Under the pieces are notes generated by a model. It did no database searches. It was given only the letters and a program-made list of their open reading frames with translations, and was not told where the DNA came from. Shown here in pieces: positions 11,710 through 21,668 of a stretch of DNA of 64,000 nucleotides (positions are counted from its first letter, which is position 1; each line of letters starts with the position of its first letter). The translations under genes and the position numbers were made by a program. Source of the DNA: Pardosa pseudoannulata (Eukaryota > Arthropoda > Arachnida > Araneae > Lycosidae); contig CM063502.1 of assembly GCA_032207245.1 (NCBI GenBank), positions 133,017,205 to 133,081,204 of the forward strand. Reading direction: 5' to 3'.

Positions 11710-14025
11710 CAGGGGTCGGCAACCTGTTTGTTCTTAAGGGCGCGAAACTAAATTTGAAAATCACCGAGGGCGCATATTTTACAGATAATCAAGAGGTATA
11801 AATAGGCATTAAAAAACAGATTTTTTATAACTTTATTTTGTTGGTGTTATACATAATGATACATATAATTCAGTGTGAAACTTTAGTGTCCATATTTTCA
11901 GCTAATTTCTTATAATTGGGGATATATTTAGAGTTCCCGGTCCTTAAACAATTATATAAATGTGAGTCATTAAGCTTTGTTCGGTATTTTGATTTTAAAT
12001 ATTTCATATTTGGGAACAAAGACTCGCAATTGTATGTTGTTGCACAATATGAATAAATTTTAGCGTACATTTCCTTAAAATGGGATACTTATTTTCATCG
12101 ACTAAGTTCCAAAACATTTTATCATTACAATGAGCTTTTAAAATAATATCACTTTGCAAGTTTATTATTTCTAATTCTAGGTCTTCGATATTATGAAGCT
12201 CGAAATACACTGAAACTATTTCAAGGACATCATCTTCAGTAACATTGAATGGATTTATGAAAAATCTTAGAACGGGTTCTAATGCTGCAAAATCTTCAAA
12301 TCTAGACGAAAACTCTTCTATTAGCTTATCTATAATTTCTAAATATGATGTAGCAGTAAAATTTTCATTATTCAAATTTAAACTCTCAACAGTATATTTT
12401 ATATTTGGGAAATGTGATAATGATTTTTTCAATAGATGGGATTTCAACAACACTAATTTGCATTTGAATGAGTTTACTGCACTAATCATGTCAGCGATAT
12501 GCTGATTTTTCCCTTGTATTTTTAAATTTAATTCATTCAACTTTGCAGTTATATCGGTCAGAAATCCGAGGTCGATTATCCAATCCTTATTTTCTAATTG
12601 CTTGTAAAATTCGCCTCTTGATGCAATAAATTCCTTTATTTGTGGCAAAAGCATGATAAACCGTTCAAGTATTTTACCTCTGCTCAGCTACCTCACTTCA
12701 GTATGTAAAAGATCTGTGAACTGAACGTCCTCATCTTCTAAAAGTAATTTAAACAATCTGTGTTGCATAGCTCCCGATTTTATGGAATTAATAATTTTTG
12801 TTACTATCGTAAATACATGTTGAAAACCGATTGTTTTTGCGCATAATATTTCCTGATGTATGAGGCAATGATAAGAAATAAATTTAGGGAATAAGGAATC
12901 CTGTCTACATAAGGCAATAAATCCTTTTTTCTTACCTGTCATCGCTGGTGCCCCGTCTGTTGTAATTGACGATAACTTTTGTACAAGTAATTTTACATCT
13001 GTTATATACTTTTTACAAGTGGAAAAGATATCTTCTTCTCTGGTGCTTCCCTTTAATGGCAGAACTTTAAGGAATTCTTCTTTTGTTGTAAAATTAGAAA
13101 ATACCATGTTCACGCAAATTGCTAATTGTGATATATTTGTCACATTTGTCGATTCATCCATCTGTAGCGAAAAGAAAATACAATTTTCCATATCATTTGC
13201 TAATTCTGCCTCCAAATTCTCCACTATTACTTCAATTCTTCTAGTAACAGTTCGTGCAGATAATTGCAACGTGTTTATAGCTGAAACTATTTCTTTTTTA
13301 TTTTTAAATTCTTCAAAAAGTGAATCAATGGCTTCTAACATGGCTTCTTTCACTAATTCTCCATCTGTAAATGGTTTTTTATTCTTCGCTTGCAAATGCG
13401 ATATTTTATATGACGCGATTGTTGCTGCTTTATGTTGTTGCAGTGATTTAATAAAAAAAACCTTTGCTGGTTAGTTATTGAAGATTTTAAAGAAATAATT
13501 TTTTTTTCTTCTAATTTCAGAGTTCATTGGATAGTCACTATCAAAATTGGTATGAACGGCCTTAAAATGTCGTTCAATATTACTTTTCTTGGGAATCGCA
13601 ACACTATTATTACAAAACAAACAAATACACTTCCCTTTGTAATCAACGAAACAATATAGATGTTCCCATTCATCGTTAAAATAATATGTTCTTTTTCTTT
13701 TACATTTATCCATGAAGGGTTTTGAAAGAAAAGAATTATTTCGGATTACTTGGTAGTTTTAAATGCACGGTCTACGCGTGGTCTATTCGAAATACGATCT
13801 CACACTAACAAAAAACACGTGCGTGTTATTAGATACGCTCAAGGTTAGCAAAATGCTAATCTATGCACAATCCTAAACTCAACTGACTACTTGCTGTATA
13901 TCGCCGTTTGACAAGAGTAAGTAAATCGCTCTGGCTATCATACATTTACATTAGTCCAGTAAGGGTGCATTAAAAATCGATCGGGGGCGCCATGGCGCCC
14001 GCGGGCGCCGCGTTGCCTACCCCTG
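11710..14025 (-). mobile_element. hAT (Buster-like) transposon, copy 1, complete ends
   Basis: Left end CAGGGGTCGGCAACC (11710) and right end GTTGCCTACCCCTG (to 14025) are near-perfect inverted termini. The 8-bp duplication CTCTAGTA flanks them (11702-11709 and 14026-14033). A TA at the centre of the duplication fits the nnnTAnnn target preference described for Buster-group hATs. The transposase gene is on the minus strand with the end-proximal GC-rich stretch (13981-14010) upstream. Confidence 0.93.
11870..13713 (-). pseudogene. hAT transposase (ZBED/SCAND3-like), copy 1, disrupted
   Basis: Starts at the ATG at 13713. Residues 1-70 hold a BED-type zinc finger (YKGKCICLFCNNSVAIPKKS followed by IERHFKAVH). 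The RNase H-like core follows: FFSLQMDESTNVTNISQLAI (Asp region), SITTDGAPAMTGKKKGFIA, YHCLIHQEILCAK, then the conserved VRWLSRG segment where Trp is replaced by TAG (near 12686). The helical insertion and C-terminal dimerisation region (CESLFPNMKYLKSKYRTKL) come last, after a frameshift near 12040. The architecture equals that of vertebrate and arthropod Buster/ZBED relatives. The frame is also broken near 13470. Copy 2 at 36674-38650 shares the TAG and the late frameshift. Confidence 0.9.
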
Positions 14026-14319
14026 CTCTAGTAAATAGTACATTTAACATTTGTGAAGATTTTAGAATGAAGAAAAATCATTAAAGTGCATTACTTTTGA
14101 TGGGTTGTGCTACTTATTTAGTTGAAACTGGTAGAAAGCTTTATGTGTTTTGAGAATTTCTACTTCAGAAAGAATATACATTGGTCCTGTTGGAGTTAAA
14201 GGATTCACCTTACACATAACATCTGAAATTGGAATCCATAGTACATCTGGCTTCATACATTGTGACATAGTACATTGGGATTATAATGGGATCCCAAGCT
14301 ATAAAATACCAAATTAGCT

Positions 14320-16032
14320 TCCATTAACACATGGAAAAATTAACACATACAAGGACTGCCTTGCTATGATGATTTGTAATCCAGCATCAGTCAGCTGCCA
14401 CATGGGAGAGTGTACATCATGTTCTGGGACTACATAATTAAAAACCTTACTTGGTGAAACATTCGATGAAAATATGGTGGAAAAGGTCATTTTCAATCAG
14501 TGGATTTCTGTTGATAGGAGCTCTTTAGAAACAATACAAAAGTCAGCATCAGAATTTATTGACTTATTTTGTGAGAAAATGTCTGTATTAGTTTATCATG
14601 ACTTTGTGGTGAAACAACAAAATTCATTTATAAATAATATAAAAGAAAATTTAAAAGATTCAGAGTTTGTAGGTCTTCTTGATTTTGCTGAAAATTACTT
14701 ATTTGTCATACAGGATGAGGCCCAGAGCTGCCACTGGACTAATGTTCAATCTACAACTCACCCATTTGTTGTATATTACAAAGGAAAGGGAATTGACCAC
14801 TTTACATACATTGTAATTTAAGACTGTTTGGAGCCCAATACAGTCGCAGTTTACTGTTTTCAAAAGAAGCTTATTACTTTTTTCAACTCTTCTTCTTAGC
14901 CCACTCTCCTGTTTCTAATCATGGATCTTGTTGGTGCTTCAACCACATTTGGCGAAATTGGCGTGCTTGCAGCTTGCGTGCGTGGCGTGCTTGCAGCGTG
15001 GCGTTTGAAATCTGGCAAGGGGATAGTAACTCAACAAATTGATACATAAACAAAAACAACATTTTGAGGAAAAATTTTGCAAAAATTTTGAAAAAAATTG
15101 GAAAATACCAAGAGAAAGTTAGTCCAAAGGGATGAGGGAGGGTAGGCGGGGTCTCATCCAGCAAAAAACTCTTTGACTTAAAAGAAACTGTATTTTGAGT
15201 GGAGGTTGAAGAGGAGTTGTAAAATTGAAAATTTTTTTCAAATCTCTTATTTAAGACAGAATTTAAAAAAAAGTGCAAGGAAAATATTTTATTTCTCAGA
15301 TGGGTGATCTGCAAAATATATAAATAAGAAAAACTTTGCCAATCTATGCTTACATAAGGAATATTTTGGAATTGAGGCAGAATGGAATTTTTGGGCAATT
15401 GCTTATGGTAAAGGACCTTGTGATGGGGTAAGAGGTACACTCAAGAGTTAGTGGCTCGAGCAAGCCTACTACGACCATATAAAAATCAAATACTTACACC
15501 ACAACTTTTTAACTGGGTACAGGAAATCATCACAGGAATACATTTTGTTTTTCAGACCAAGACGAACATGTTTCTACAGTTATATTTCTAGATGACCGAT
15601 TTGAAAATGCTTATGCAATTCCTGGGACTCGGAAATATCATGCTTTTATACCCACAGAATCAAAAACAAAAGTCTTTGAGAAGACATTTTCCTTTTCACA
15701 AGATTTATTGATGCAAACTGCGATAGCATCACAATAAAAGCTTCTATTTGCTGATATAAAAAGCTATATTACTGCTGTTTATAATTGCAACTGGTGGCTT
15801 ACATTTATGTTAAGAGAAAGACTCTGAAGAGGTAAAAGTGACATTCCTTCACTCATTTGAACCATCACCATCTTTTTTATATCTATATAAAACAGATGTA
15901 CTATGGATTCCAATTTCAGATGTTATGTGTAAGGTGAATCCTTTAACTCCAACAGGACCAATGTATATTCTTTCTGAAGTAGAAATTCTCAAAACACATA
16001 AAGCTTTCTACCAGTTTCAACTAAATAAGTAG
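14320..16032 (+). pseudogene. Putative D/D/E-type transposase of the long-TIR element, decayed
   Basis: I do not recognise a named family, although related hypothetical proteins occur in repeat-rich invertebrate genomes as far as I recall. In order: a cysteine cluster CNPASVSCHMGECTSCSG (about 14369-14422), a helical part starting MVEKVIFNQWISVDRSSL, LLDFAENYLFVIQDEAQSCHW with a first Asp (about 14680), THPFVVYYKG, FQKKLI, the insert at 14884-15219, FYFSDG with a second Asp (about 15296; the next codon is a TGA stop), FGIEAEWNFWAIAYGKGPCD with a Glu (about 15370), RFENAYAIPGTRKYHAFIP, and a C-terminal domain VTFLHSFEPSPSFLYLYK ... DVLWIPISDVMCKVNPLTP ending at the TAG/TAA region 16030-16032. 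Stops and at least three frameshifts kill it. The last 46 codons lie inside the right TIR. That the acidic residues are catalytic is inference. Confidence 0.7.
14884..15219. mobile_element. Small insert with inverted termini (MITE-like) inside the long-TIR gene
   Basis: CAACTCTTCTTC at 14884-14895 and GAAGAGGAGTTG at 15208-15219 are inverted copies with one mismatch. The stretch between interrupts the protein alignment between FQKKLI and KIFYFSDG. It contains no transposase. T-runs on both sides blur the exact target duplication; the true right border may reach about 15230. Confidence 0.55.
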
Positions 16033-16702
16033 CACAATCCATCAAAAGTAATGCACTTTAATGATTTTTCTTCATTCTAAAATCTTCACAAATGTTAAAT
16101 GTACTATTTACTAGAGTATATGTGGATAAGGTAGTGTGTAAACATTAATGCCATCGTATACAGCTGAGTTAGATTAAAAGTAATGAATGCATGTTCTCAT
16201 TTTCGTTATTCCAATAATAAATATATCCAACAAAAAAACTTTTGTAGCTTGGGATTCCATTATGATCCCAACATGAAACTTTGAGGATTAATTAACAATA
16301 ATATGAGCAATTTTTGAGATTTTTTTCAAAATTTTAAAAACTTGGCTTTTTGAGAAATTTTTAAATTTTAAATTTTAATTTAAATTTTTAAAATAATTTT
16401 CAAGTCATTATGTGTTGTATATCATATGAAAGCCCATTAAAAAAGGTTTAAAATAACACCTTGCACATATCTCTAGCTTAATTAGGTGAGTAGCAAGTGT
16501 AATTTAAAGGTATGCTGATAGTGTATTTTTTAGACAAATCTGACAACTTTAAAGCCTTATAACTCCCAAACCAATTATTATTTGAACATAAGATTTGGGG
16601 ATTTTCTTTATTACCATGAAGTCACTTACTCTACCAAATTTAATCAAAATTGGAGGGGGTCAGGTAGAATTTGTTCTAAAATTGTGTTGATTTCACATGG
16701 AA
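15893..16702 (+). repeat. Right long terminal inverted repeat
   Basis: Reverse complement of the left repeat, about 810 bp. It contains the stop codon and the last 46 codons of the element's gene (15893-16032) and then about 670 bp of non-coding, very AT-rich DNA rich in AAATTTTAA motifs. Confidence 0.9.
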
Positions 16703-16705
16703 TAA

Positions 16706-19090
16706 CCTTTGGCTAATATTCCGTATTTCTTGGACTCTGTTATTCACGAAAATAGACCAATTTTCATCTTTAGTGATCCAGGTAAGAACGGTAGTAGAAT
16801 CACTCCAATAAAAAACATCTAATATCCGTCCATCCAAGAGCATCCAACACAGATTTCGTTAATCTTGCTCCCACCAATGCAGCAAGAAGCTCCAATCTTG
16901 GAATTGTAGCAATTTTCAGAGGAGATATTCGTGATCTCGAGGCTAAAAAAATGCACCTTTCCACATTCTTCCTCTTGTACAAGATACGTAACGGCGGCAT
17001 ATGCATCTCTACTTGCGTCACAAAAGGTATGAATGGAGAAGTTCTTCATATTTTCTGGATTAACGTTGATCCAGTGAGGAACGGTAACATTTTCCAATAC
17101 TTTTAGTTCCCTAAACCATTGTAAAAATTCTTGTCGCAGGGATCCAGTGATTTCTTCGTCTCATTCCAGCGATAATTTCCAGGTTTTTTGTAGCATAATT
17201 TTGGGACAAAGCATTACAGGAGATACAAATCCCAATGGATCAAACACTTTGTGAGTAACCGATAATATTTTACGTTTAGTAATGTTGTCGACATTTACTT
17301 CTTTCAACCAGCTGATATTTAGAGAAAAACAGTCTTCAATTTTATTCCATTGAAGGCCTAACAGATCTGTTTTGAAGGATCTTCCATCCTCTGTTAGTGA
17401 AGATTCCCAATCCCGCAGAATAAAACCACCTTTTTTTAATAACTCATTAGAAACACTTATCACTCGCTGCAAATCTAATTCACCGTGGACGCTGGTTACA
17501 AGATTGTCCACATAAAAACTCTTCAAAAGACAACTAGTTACAAACGGATCAAAGTCAGTATTTTGTTCAAAATGATACTTCAATACAGCTCCTAGTAGAA
17601 AAGGACTGCTGCGAACGCCAAAAACTACTCTGGTATGCCGAAAAATCCTGTAGTCTTTGCAAGACTTATTTTTCCACCATAGAAATCTCAAGAAGTCTCT
17701 GTCTTCTCTACAAAGGCTTTCTTTATGTCTGCGATTACACCAATCTTCTTTTCTCGAAAACGCAGCAAAATATCAGGAATGAGCTCAATCAAGTTTGGAC
17801 CACTATGTAAGGAGTCATTTAGGGACGGATGTCCTTTGATTCGAGCAGATGCATCAAAAACTGGGCGAATAGGAGTTGTCTTACTAACTTTGATAACAGG
17901 TCTGTGAGGTAGATAACTAGCAGGCAAATCTTTATCTTCAATTGGTATTTCTTCTATAATTCCTTCACTCAGCCATTCGAAAAATATACCCTCATAACTA
18001 TCATACAAATTTTCCTGAAATAACTTCTTGGTTGTGGTGTCTAACCTTCTTTTAGCTTGCTCAAAATTATCAGGTAAAGGCACACAGTTATCTAACCAAG
18101 GCAAATGAACTTCATAGCGATTATCTTCATTGTACCTAACAGTTTGAAGAAAATTTTCAGTAGTCAAATTCTCTTGCTCTTTTTTAGACAGCTTTTCAAT
18201 AGGATCCTTGATTCCAATAGAGTCCAGTTTCCAGAAGTCCGAAATGTCAAACTCTTTAGCGAAAAGTGATGTCACTAACATGGCATTGCTTGTAGTAACT
18301 TTACTATCAGGAACTTTCCCTAACAAAGTCCACCCAAGCAAAGTTTCAATGGCTACTAATCCGCATGGTAAGACCCTAAGCTGACCGATTAAAATCTTTC
18401 CAAAAAGATCAGCTCCTATAAGTACTTGTACAGGTTGTAGCTTTTCTCCAACATCACTCAATGTTATATCTTTTTCTTGAAGCTCTTTTAACCAAGGCCC
18501 GGAGTTCACAGGTGATACATCATTACAAATAGCTACCTGATCCAAAGCTTCAAAGTTGCACGCAAAATTGTTCTTAATATTTTTCAACCTAATTCTGTAA
18601 CATGTATGTACAAATTCTTTAGATTTAATCCCGCCAAAGAGTGAATGTACCAGAGTTTCTTTCTTTACAGGAACGTATCCCATTTCTTCGGCAAGACTCT
18701 TTACAATATAAGACTTTTGCGAGTCGGTGTCCAGAACAATTCGCACGATTTTCTCTTTTTGATCTGATATGAGCTTGCACTTTAGAATCTGTAAAAACAC
18801 TTTAGGACCCACACTCAGGTTGAACATGTTGACCTCGTCGAAAACTTCAGCTTCTTCCGTCTTCTTGAAATCATTTTTTCTTGACTCGTTTGTTTCGCAC
18901 ATCAAGGGAACATGTTTCTTCCCGCAAATTACACATCTCAAAAATGAACGACATTTTCGGACTGGGTGACCGGGAACCAGACAGGCAAAACAGCAATTTT
19001 TTTCCTCAGAATCTTTTGTTTTTCATCTAAACTCATTTTTTGTGCAGAAAAACAGTCTGCACTGGGATGAGTTTTCTCGCAAAACACACA
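16706..19090 (-). pseudogene. BEL/Pao pol, proximal half: zinc knuckles, protease, RT, RNase H
   Basis: From 19090 downward: Cys/His knuckles CVFCEKTHPSADC, CFACLVPGHPVRKC and CVICGKKHVPLMC, with two frame changes between them. The Pao aspartic protease follows (IVLDTDSQKSYIVKSLAEEM; the family usually has D-S/T-G-S here). RT begins at LPHRPVIKV and continues RPVFDASARIKGHPSLND, IADIKKAF, then a frameshift near 17690, FLWWKN, FGVRSSPFLLGAVLKYH and SFYVDNLVTSV, which is the YVDD-box position with Asn in the fourth place. RNase H begins at FSIHTFCDASRDAYAAVTY. A TGA at about 17161 and the long-TIR insertion end the frame. The element once encoded a particle-forming, self-integrating polyprotein; this copy cannot. 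Confidence 0.9.
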
Positions 19091-20138
19091 TGACGTTGGT
19101 TTCATGAATATGTGGATTGGTGAAAAGACCGGAGGCGGTGGGTGTTTTATTTTGTTTTACTCTTGGTTCAAATTTCTTATTTCTAAACCCAATGTTGTCT
19201 TTCTTTTTGTTTAAGCCGAAACCTTGCATCGTCAAACAAATCCTTTCTTCTGATTCTACTTCAGATTTTAAGAATTTTAGTAAGCTACTAAGCCTTTCTT
19301 GTGGTTCGCCACTATGTTTGAAATCAGGACCTCTTTGTCTTTGCCATGCTCTTAGTATATTTTCCGGTAAGCATGACTCAACCAAAGGATGAAGTAGAGC
19401 AGCGCTTTTATCCGTTGTTATGCCAAGTGTATCTAATGCCCTAATCTGAGACTCCAAATGGTCATACAGCGTACATAAATTAACAGTCGAACTTTGCGAA
19501 GCGTTTTGTAAAACCAATTTTAAAAGCTCGCGGACATAGAATTCTATAAGTAAATCAGTTCGACCAAAACGTGATTTTAAAGATTCAACAGCTTTGGCGT
19601 AGTTGGCGCCGGTGGGTGGAAAACTTTCCACTACCTCCCGAGCTCGTGAGCCTCTAACGGTTGCTTGCACTAAATACTGAAATTTATTTTCTGGTGCTAT
19701 ATCAACATCGTTATGAACATGTTCGAACTGGCTCCAAAAAGGCAACCAGTCCTTTAAATCTCCCGAAAAATGGCGTAATTCTAACTTAGGTATGTGAAAT
19801 TTCTTTTTTACACTACCTGACTCTGGAGTTTTATCATCTTGAGTATCTAAAACTGTCCGGGAGTTTAATTTCATCAAATCCAACTCATGTTGCCTTTGTC
19901 GTTCTCTTTCATCTTCTTGGTGCTTTCTCTCTTCGTCTTGGCCTTCTTTTTTCTGTCTTTCAGAAACAGTTGTGGCTAGTACGGTTGAAACAAAGTCCGG
20001 ATCATTTTTATATTCTTTACTGTTTAAAATTACATCTTTCGGTGTAGATATAGTAACCTTCAACGGTAAGTCCTCATTGATCTCTTGACACAAATAAATT
20101 AGGTCTTCTTTCTTGAAGCCTTTAACAGATGTAAACAT
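19026..20138 (-). CDS. BEL/Pao Gag (DUF1759-type capsid region)
   Basis: Start chosen at the ATG at 20138 (MFTSVKGFKKEDLIYL), 17 nt inside the primer-binding site; the longer open frame runs back into the LTR A-tract and is not meaningful. About 370 residues: an acidic/basic coiled stretch (ERQKKEGQDEERKHQEDERE, residues about 60-80) precedes the conserved Pao capsid core, with IPKLELRHFSGDLKDWLPFW, VESLKSRFGRTDLLIEFYV and LYDHLESQIRALDTLGI. The frame is open through the core but leaves the proper frame just before the first zinc knuckle, so the C-terminal 20 residues printed by this frame are not native. It would form the cytoplasmic particle shell. Confidence 0.85.
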
Positions 20139-20154
20139 ATTGACACTTAATAGT

Positions 20155-20170
20155 CCTGTCGCGGACGCCA
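20155..20170 (-). other. Primer-binding site of the BEL/Pao element
   Basis: Minus strand TGGCGTCCGCGACAGG begins 2 nt after the end of the 5' LTR. TGG is the complement of a tRNA CCA end. The donor tRNA is not identified. Confidence 0.65.
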
Positions 20171-20172
20171 GA

Positions 20173-20176
20173 TGTC

Positions 20177-20209
<33 letters not shown>

Positions 20210-20559
20210 AAAAAAAAGAGTTTCTTGTGTTGAAAATTAATACTCCAAAAGTATTAATACTGCCAAATCTCATTTATTTCACAAATTAACATGCAAACTA
20301 GAGTCCAAGACTCACCTAGTTATATAACAATTTTTTCATAGAACACTGTTAAATTAAACAAAACAGAACGAGAACTAGCTTGTTGCCACAGCGTACAAAA
20401 TAATATACTTATCATAATGAATATCGTTTTCAATATCGTTCAGTTCACGGTGACAAAAATTAAACAATGATAAATAAATTCACGTAAACAAAATAATAAA
20501 TTTAAATAATTGTTTTGCTTTTAACATAATAAACCGAAATTTATAAAGTGGATCTCACA
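20173..20559 (-). repeat. 5' LTR of the BEL/Pao element
   Basis: 387 bp, TGTGAGATCC ... TTTTACGACA on the minus strand. It differs from the 3' LTR by scattered substitutions, a 12-bp duplication of CAATATCGTTTT and an expanded A-run of about 30 at 20179-20208. Confidence 0.92.
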
Positions 20560-20564
20560 TAGTT

Positions 20565-20818
20565 ATTACGTTGGCATTGTGTAAATAACTAATAACCAAT
20601 GGTTGGCCAACGGACGTTGCTAGCTGGGATACCAGGAATTATATTTAGTTTTTCAAACAACCATGTAGTAAAATGAAAATTAATCTAACAACATATTAAC
20701 CTAGATTTAGGCTTTAATCAACTAGAGTACAACGAGGTGTAAAGGCAAGATAGTCTGTGTCCAGCAATCCTCCAACTCCGACTCATGCGCTTTTGATGTT
20801 TACCCCCAAAAGAGAAAC
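20565..20818. other. Non-coding flank, with a stretch like the 5' end of the MULE-type element
   Basis: No gene. The first 20 bp continue the target-site repeat found before 4860. About 20735-20810, reverse-complemented, resembles 29095-29170 (shared GCGCATG ... GGAGGTTGCTGGACACAGAC with differences), which suggests a relic of the same element end. Confidence 0.45.
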
Positions 20819-21568
20819 ACTGGACACTAGAATAATGCATTTTGGGGTACCTAGGGCCGGAGGCCCTTTATCCCCGATAGTAGACATTTATATGTGTTCA
20901 ACATTACACTCATTATTGGCCGACATTTGAATAATAATTATGGAAAAGGAAAAGGGAGAGGAGAAGGAAAGAAGAAAGAAGAGCACATACATAAGACAAG
21001 AAAAAATAAATCAAAGTATACATTTATAAAATAATATCAAATTTGCCCTTAAATAAATTTTATTTTATTTTATTTTTTTTTATTTATTTATTTTTTATTT
21101 ATTTATTTATTTTTTTTTTTTTTTAATTTTTTAAATTTTTTTTTCCACTCTGAAAGAACTCTTAAAAGTCATGACATTAATATAGAACAATGCACACAAT
21201 TAAATATTAATACAAGAGGTTGGTTAGACAAGAGAAAAAAGAGATAATAGAGTTTCAGAGGGTTTTAATTATATATAAAAAATATATGTTTTTTTTTTTT
21301 TTTTTTTTATTATTATTATTTTTTTTTTAATGGCAAGAAGATATTTACAATAAAAAGAGATAAAAAAAAAGACACTCAAAACTGTGGGCGAATTCCCGTC
21401 AATATGGTTGAAGCTCTGGGACGACGCCTGTTTTCCCAGGGGTCATAGTCAGGGAGATTGAGAACTTCATCATTATTGACATTTCTTAGGTTGAAGAAAA
21501 ATTTTGTTGACAGCTTTGCTATAAAGTCTCTAACGGGATCAATGTTCAGAGTATCGTGAATGATATCA
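20819..21568 (-). pseudogene. Jockey-like LINE 3' end, copy 1, cut by assembly gap
   Basis: Nearly the same sequence as 27909-28688. The protein part (21369-21568) reads DIIHDTLNIDPVRDFIAKLS, FFFNLRNVNNDEVLNLPDY and an extra PWENRRRPRAS, the C-terminus of a Jockey/X-type LINE polyprotein downstream of the RT. The rest is the 3' untranslated region with T-rich and A-rich low complexity, ending at TGGACAC (20819). The 5' part is lost in the N gap. Confidence 0.85.
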
Positions 21569-21668
21569 NNNNNNNNNNNNNNNNNNNNNNNNNNNNNNNN
21601 NNNNNNNNNNNNNNNNNNNNNNNNNNNNNNNNNNNNNNNNNNNNNNNNNNNNNNNNNNNNNNNNNNNN
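21569..21668. other. Assembly gap (100 N)
   Basis: A run of exactly 100 N, so probably of nominal size. The left side is LINE tail, the right side copia RNase H, so the copia 3' end with its LTR and the LINE upstream part should lie in it. Confidence 1.

Larger units (their letters stand above)
11121..14249 (+). repeat. Left long terminal inverted repeat, split by a hAT insertion
   Basis: 11121-11709 plus 14034-14249 (about 805 bp after removing the hAT and one copy of its TSD) is the reverse complement of 15893-16702 with scattered substitutions. The inner 138 bases (14112-14249) are an antisense copy of the last codons of the element's own gene. The inner border is sharp: similarity stops after TACATCTG at 14249. 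Confidence 0.9.
11121..16702 (+). mobile_element. Long-TIR DNA transposon of unassigned superfamily
   Basis: Ends TTCCATACCAAATCAACACA (11121) and, inverted, TTCCATGTGAAATCAACACA (16702) open inverted repeats of about 805-810 bp. Both ends adjoin TAA (11118-11120 and 16703-16705), consistent with a 3-bp target duplication in BEL/Pao pol. Removing the element restores a nearly continuous pol frame, save one G:C pair in a homopolymer. It carries one gene on + (14320-16032). Inside it sit a hAT element (11710-14025) and a small insert (14884-15219), so its own length is about 2.9 kb. The superfamily is unknown to me; the assignment as a DNA transposon rests on the ends, the TSD and the D/D/E-like motifs of the protein. 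Confidence 0.85.
4865..20559 (-). mobile_element. BEL/Pao LTR retrotransposon, complete ends, nested insertions
   Basis: The element has matching LTRs at 4865-5214 and 20173-20559 and is flanked by the 5-bp duplication TAGTT (4860-4864 and 20560-20564), the size typical of BEL/Pao integration. A primer-binding site lies 2 nt inside the 5' LTR (20155-20170) and a purine tract (minus strand GGTGGGAGGA, 5215-5224) abuts the 3' LTR. Gag, zinc knuckles, aspartic protease, reverse transcriptase, RNase H, integrase and the C-terminal Pao domain follow in order on the minus strand. Coding is interrupted by frameshifts, by a long-TIR transposon (11121-16702) and, in the 3' untranslated part, by a Harbinger element. 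The LTRs differ by about seven substitutions by eye plus indels, so the insertion is not recent. Confidence 0.92.

Noticed and set aside
14919..15440. 173-codon ORF on the minus strand
   Set aside because: It is antisense to the long-TIR gene and to the small insert; the + strand frames carry the recognisable motifs.
11121..16702. Assignment of the long-TIR element to PIF/Harbinger because of the TAA duplication
   Set aside because: The protein lacks the Harbinger DDE motifs (GALDGKH, DDAFPL, ENAFG) seen in the real Harbinger at 6739, and no MADF gene is present.
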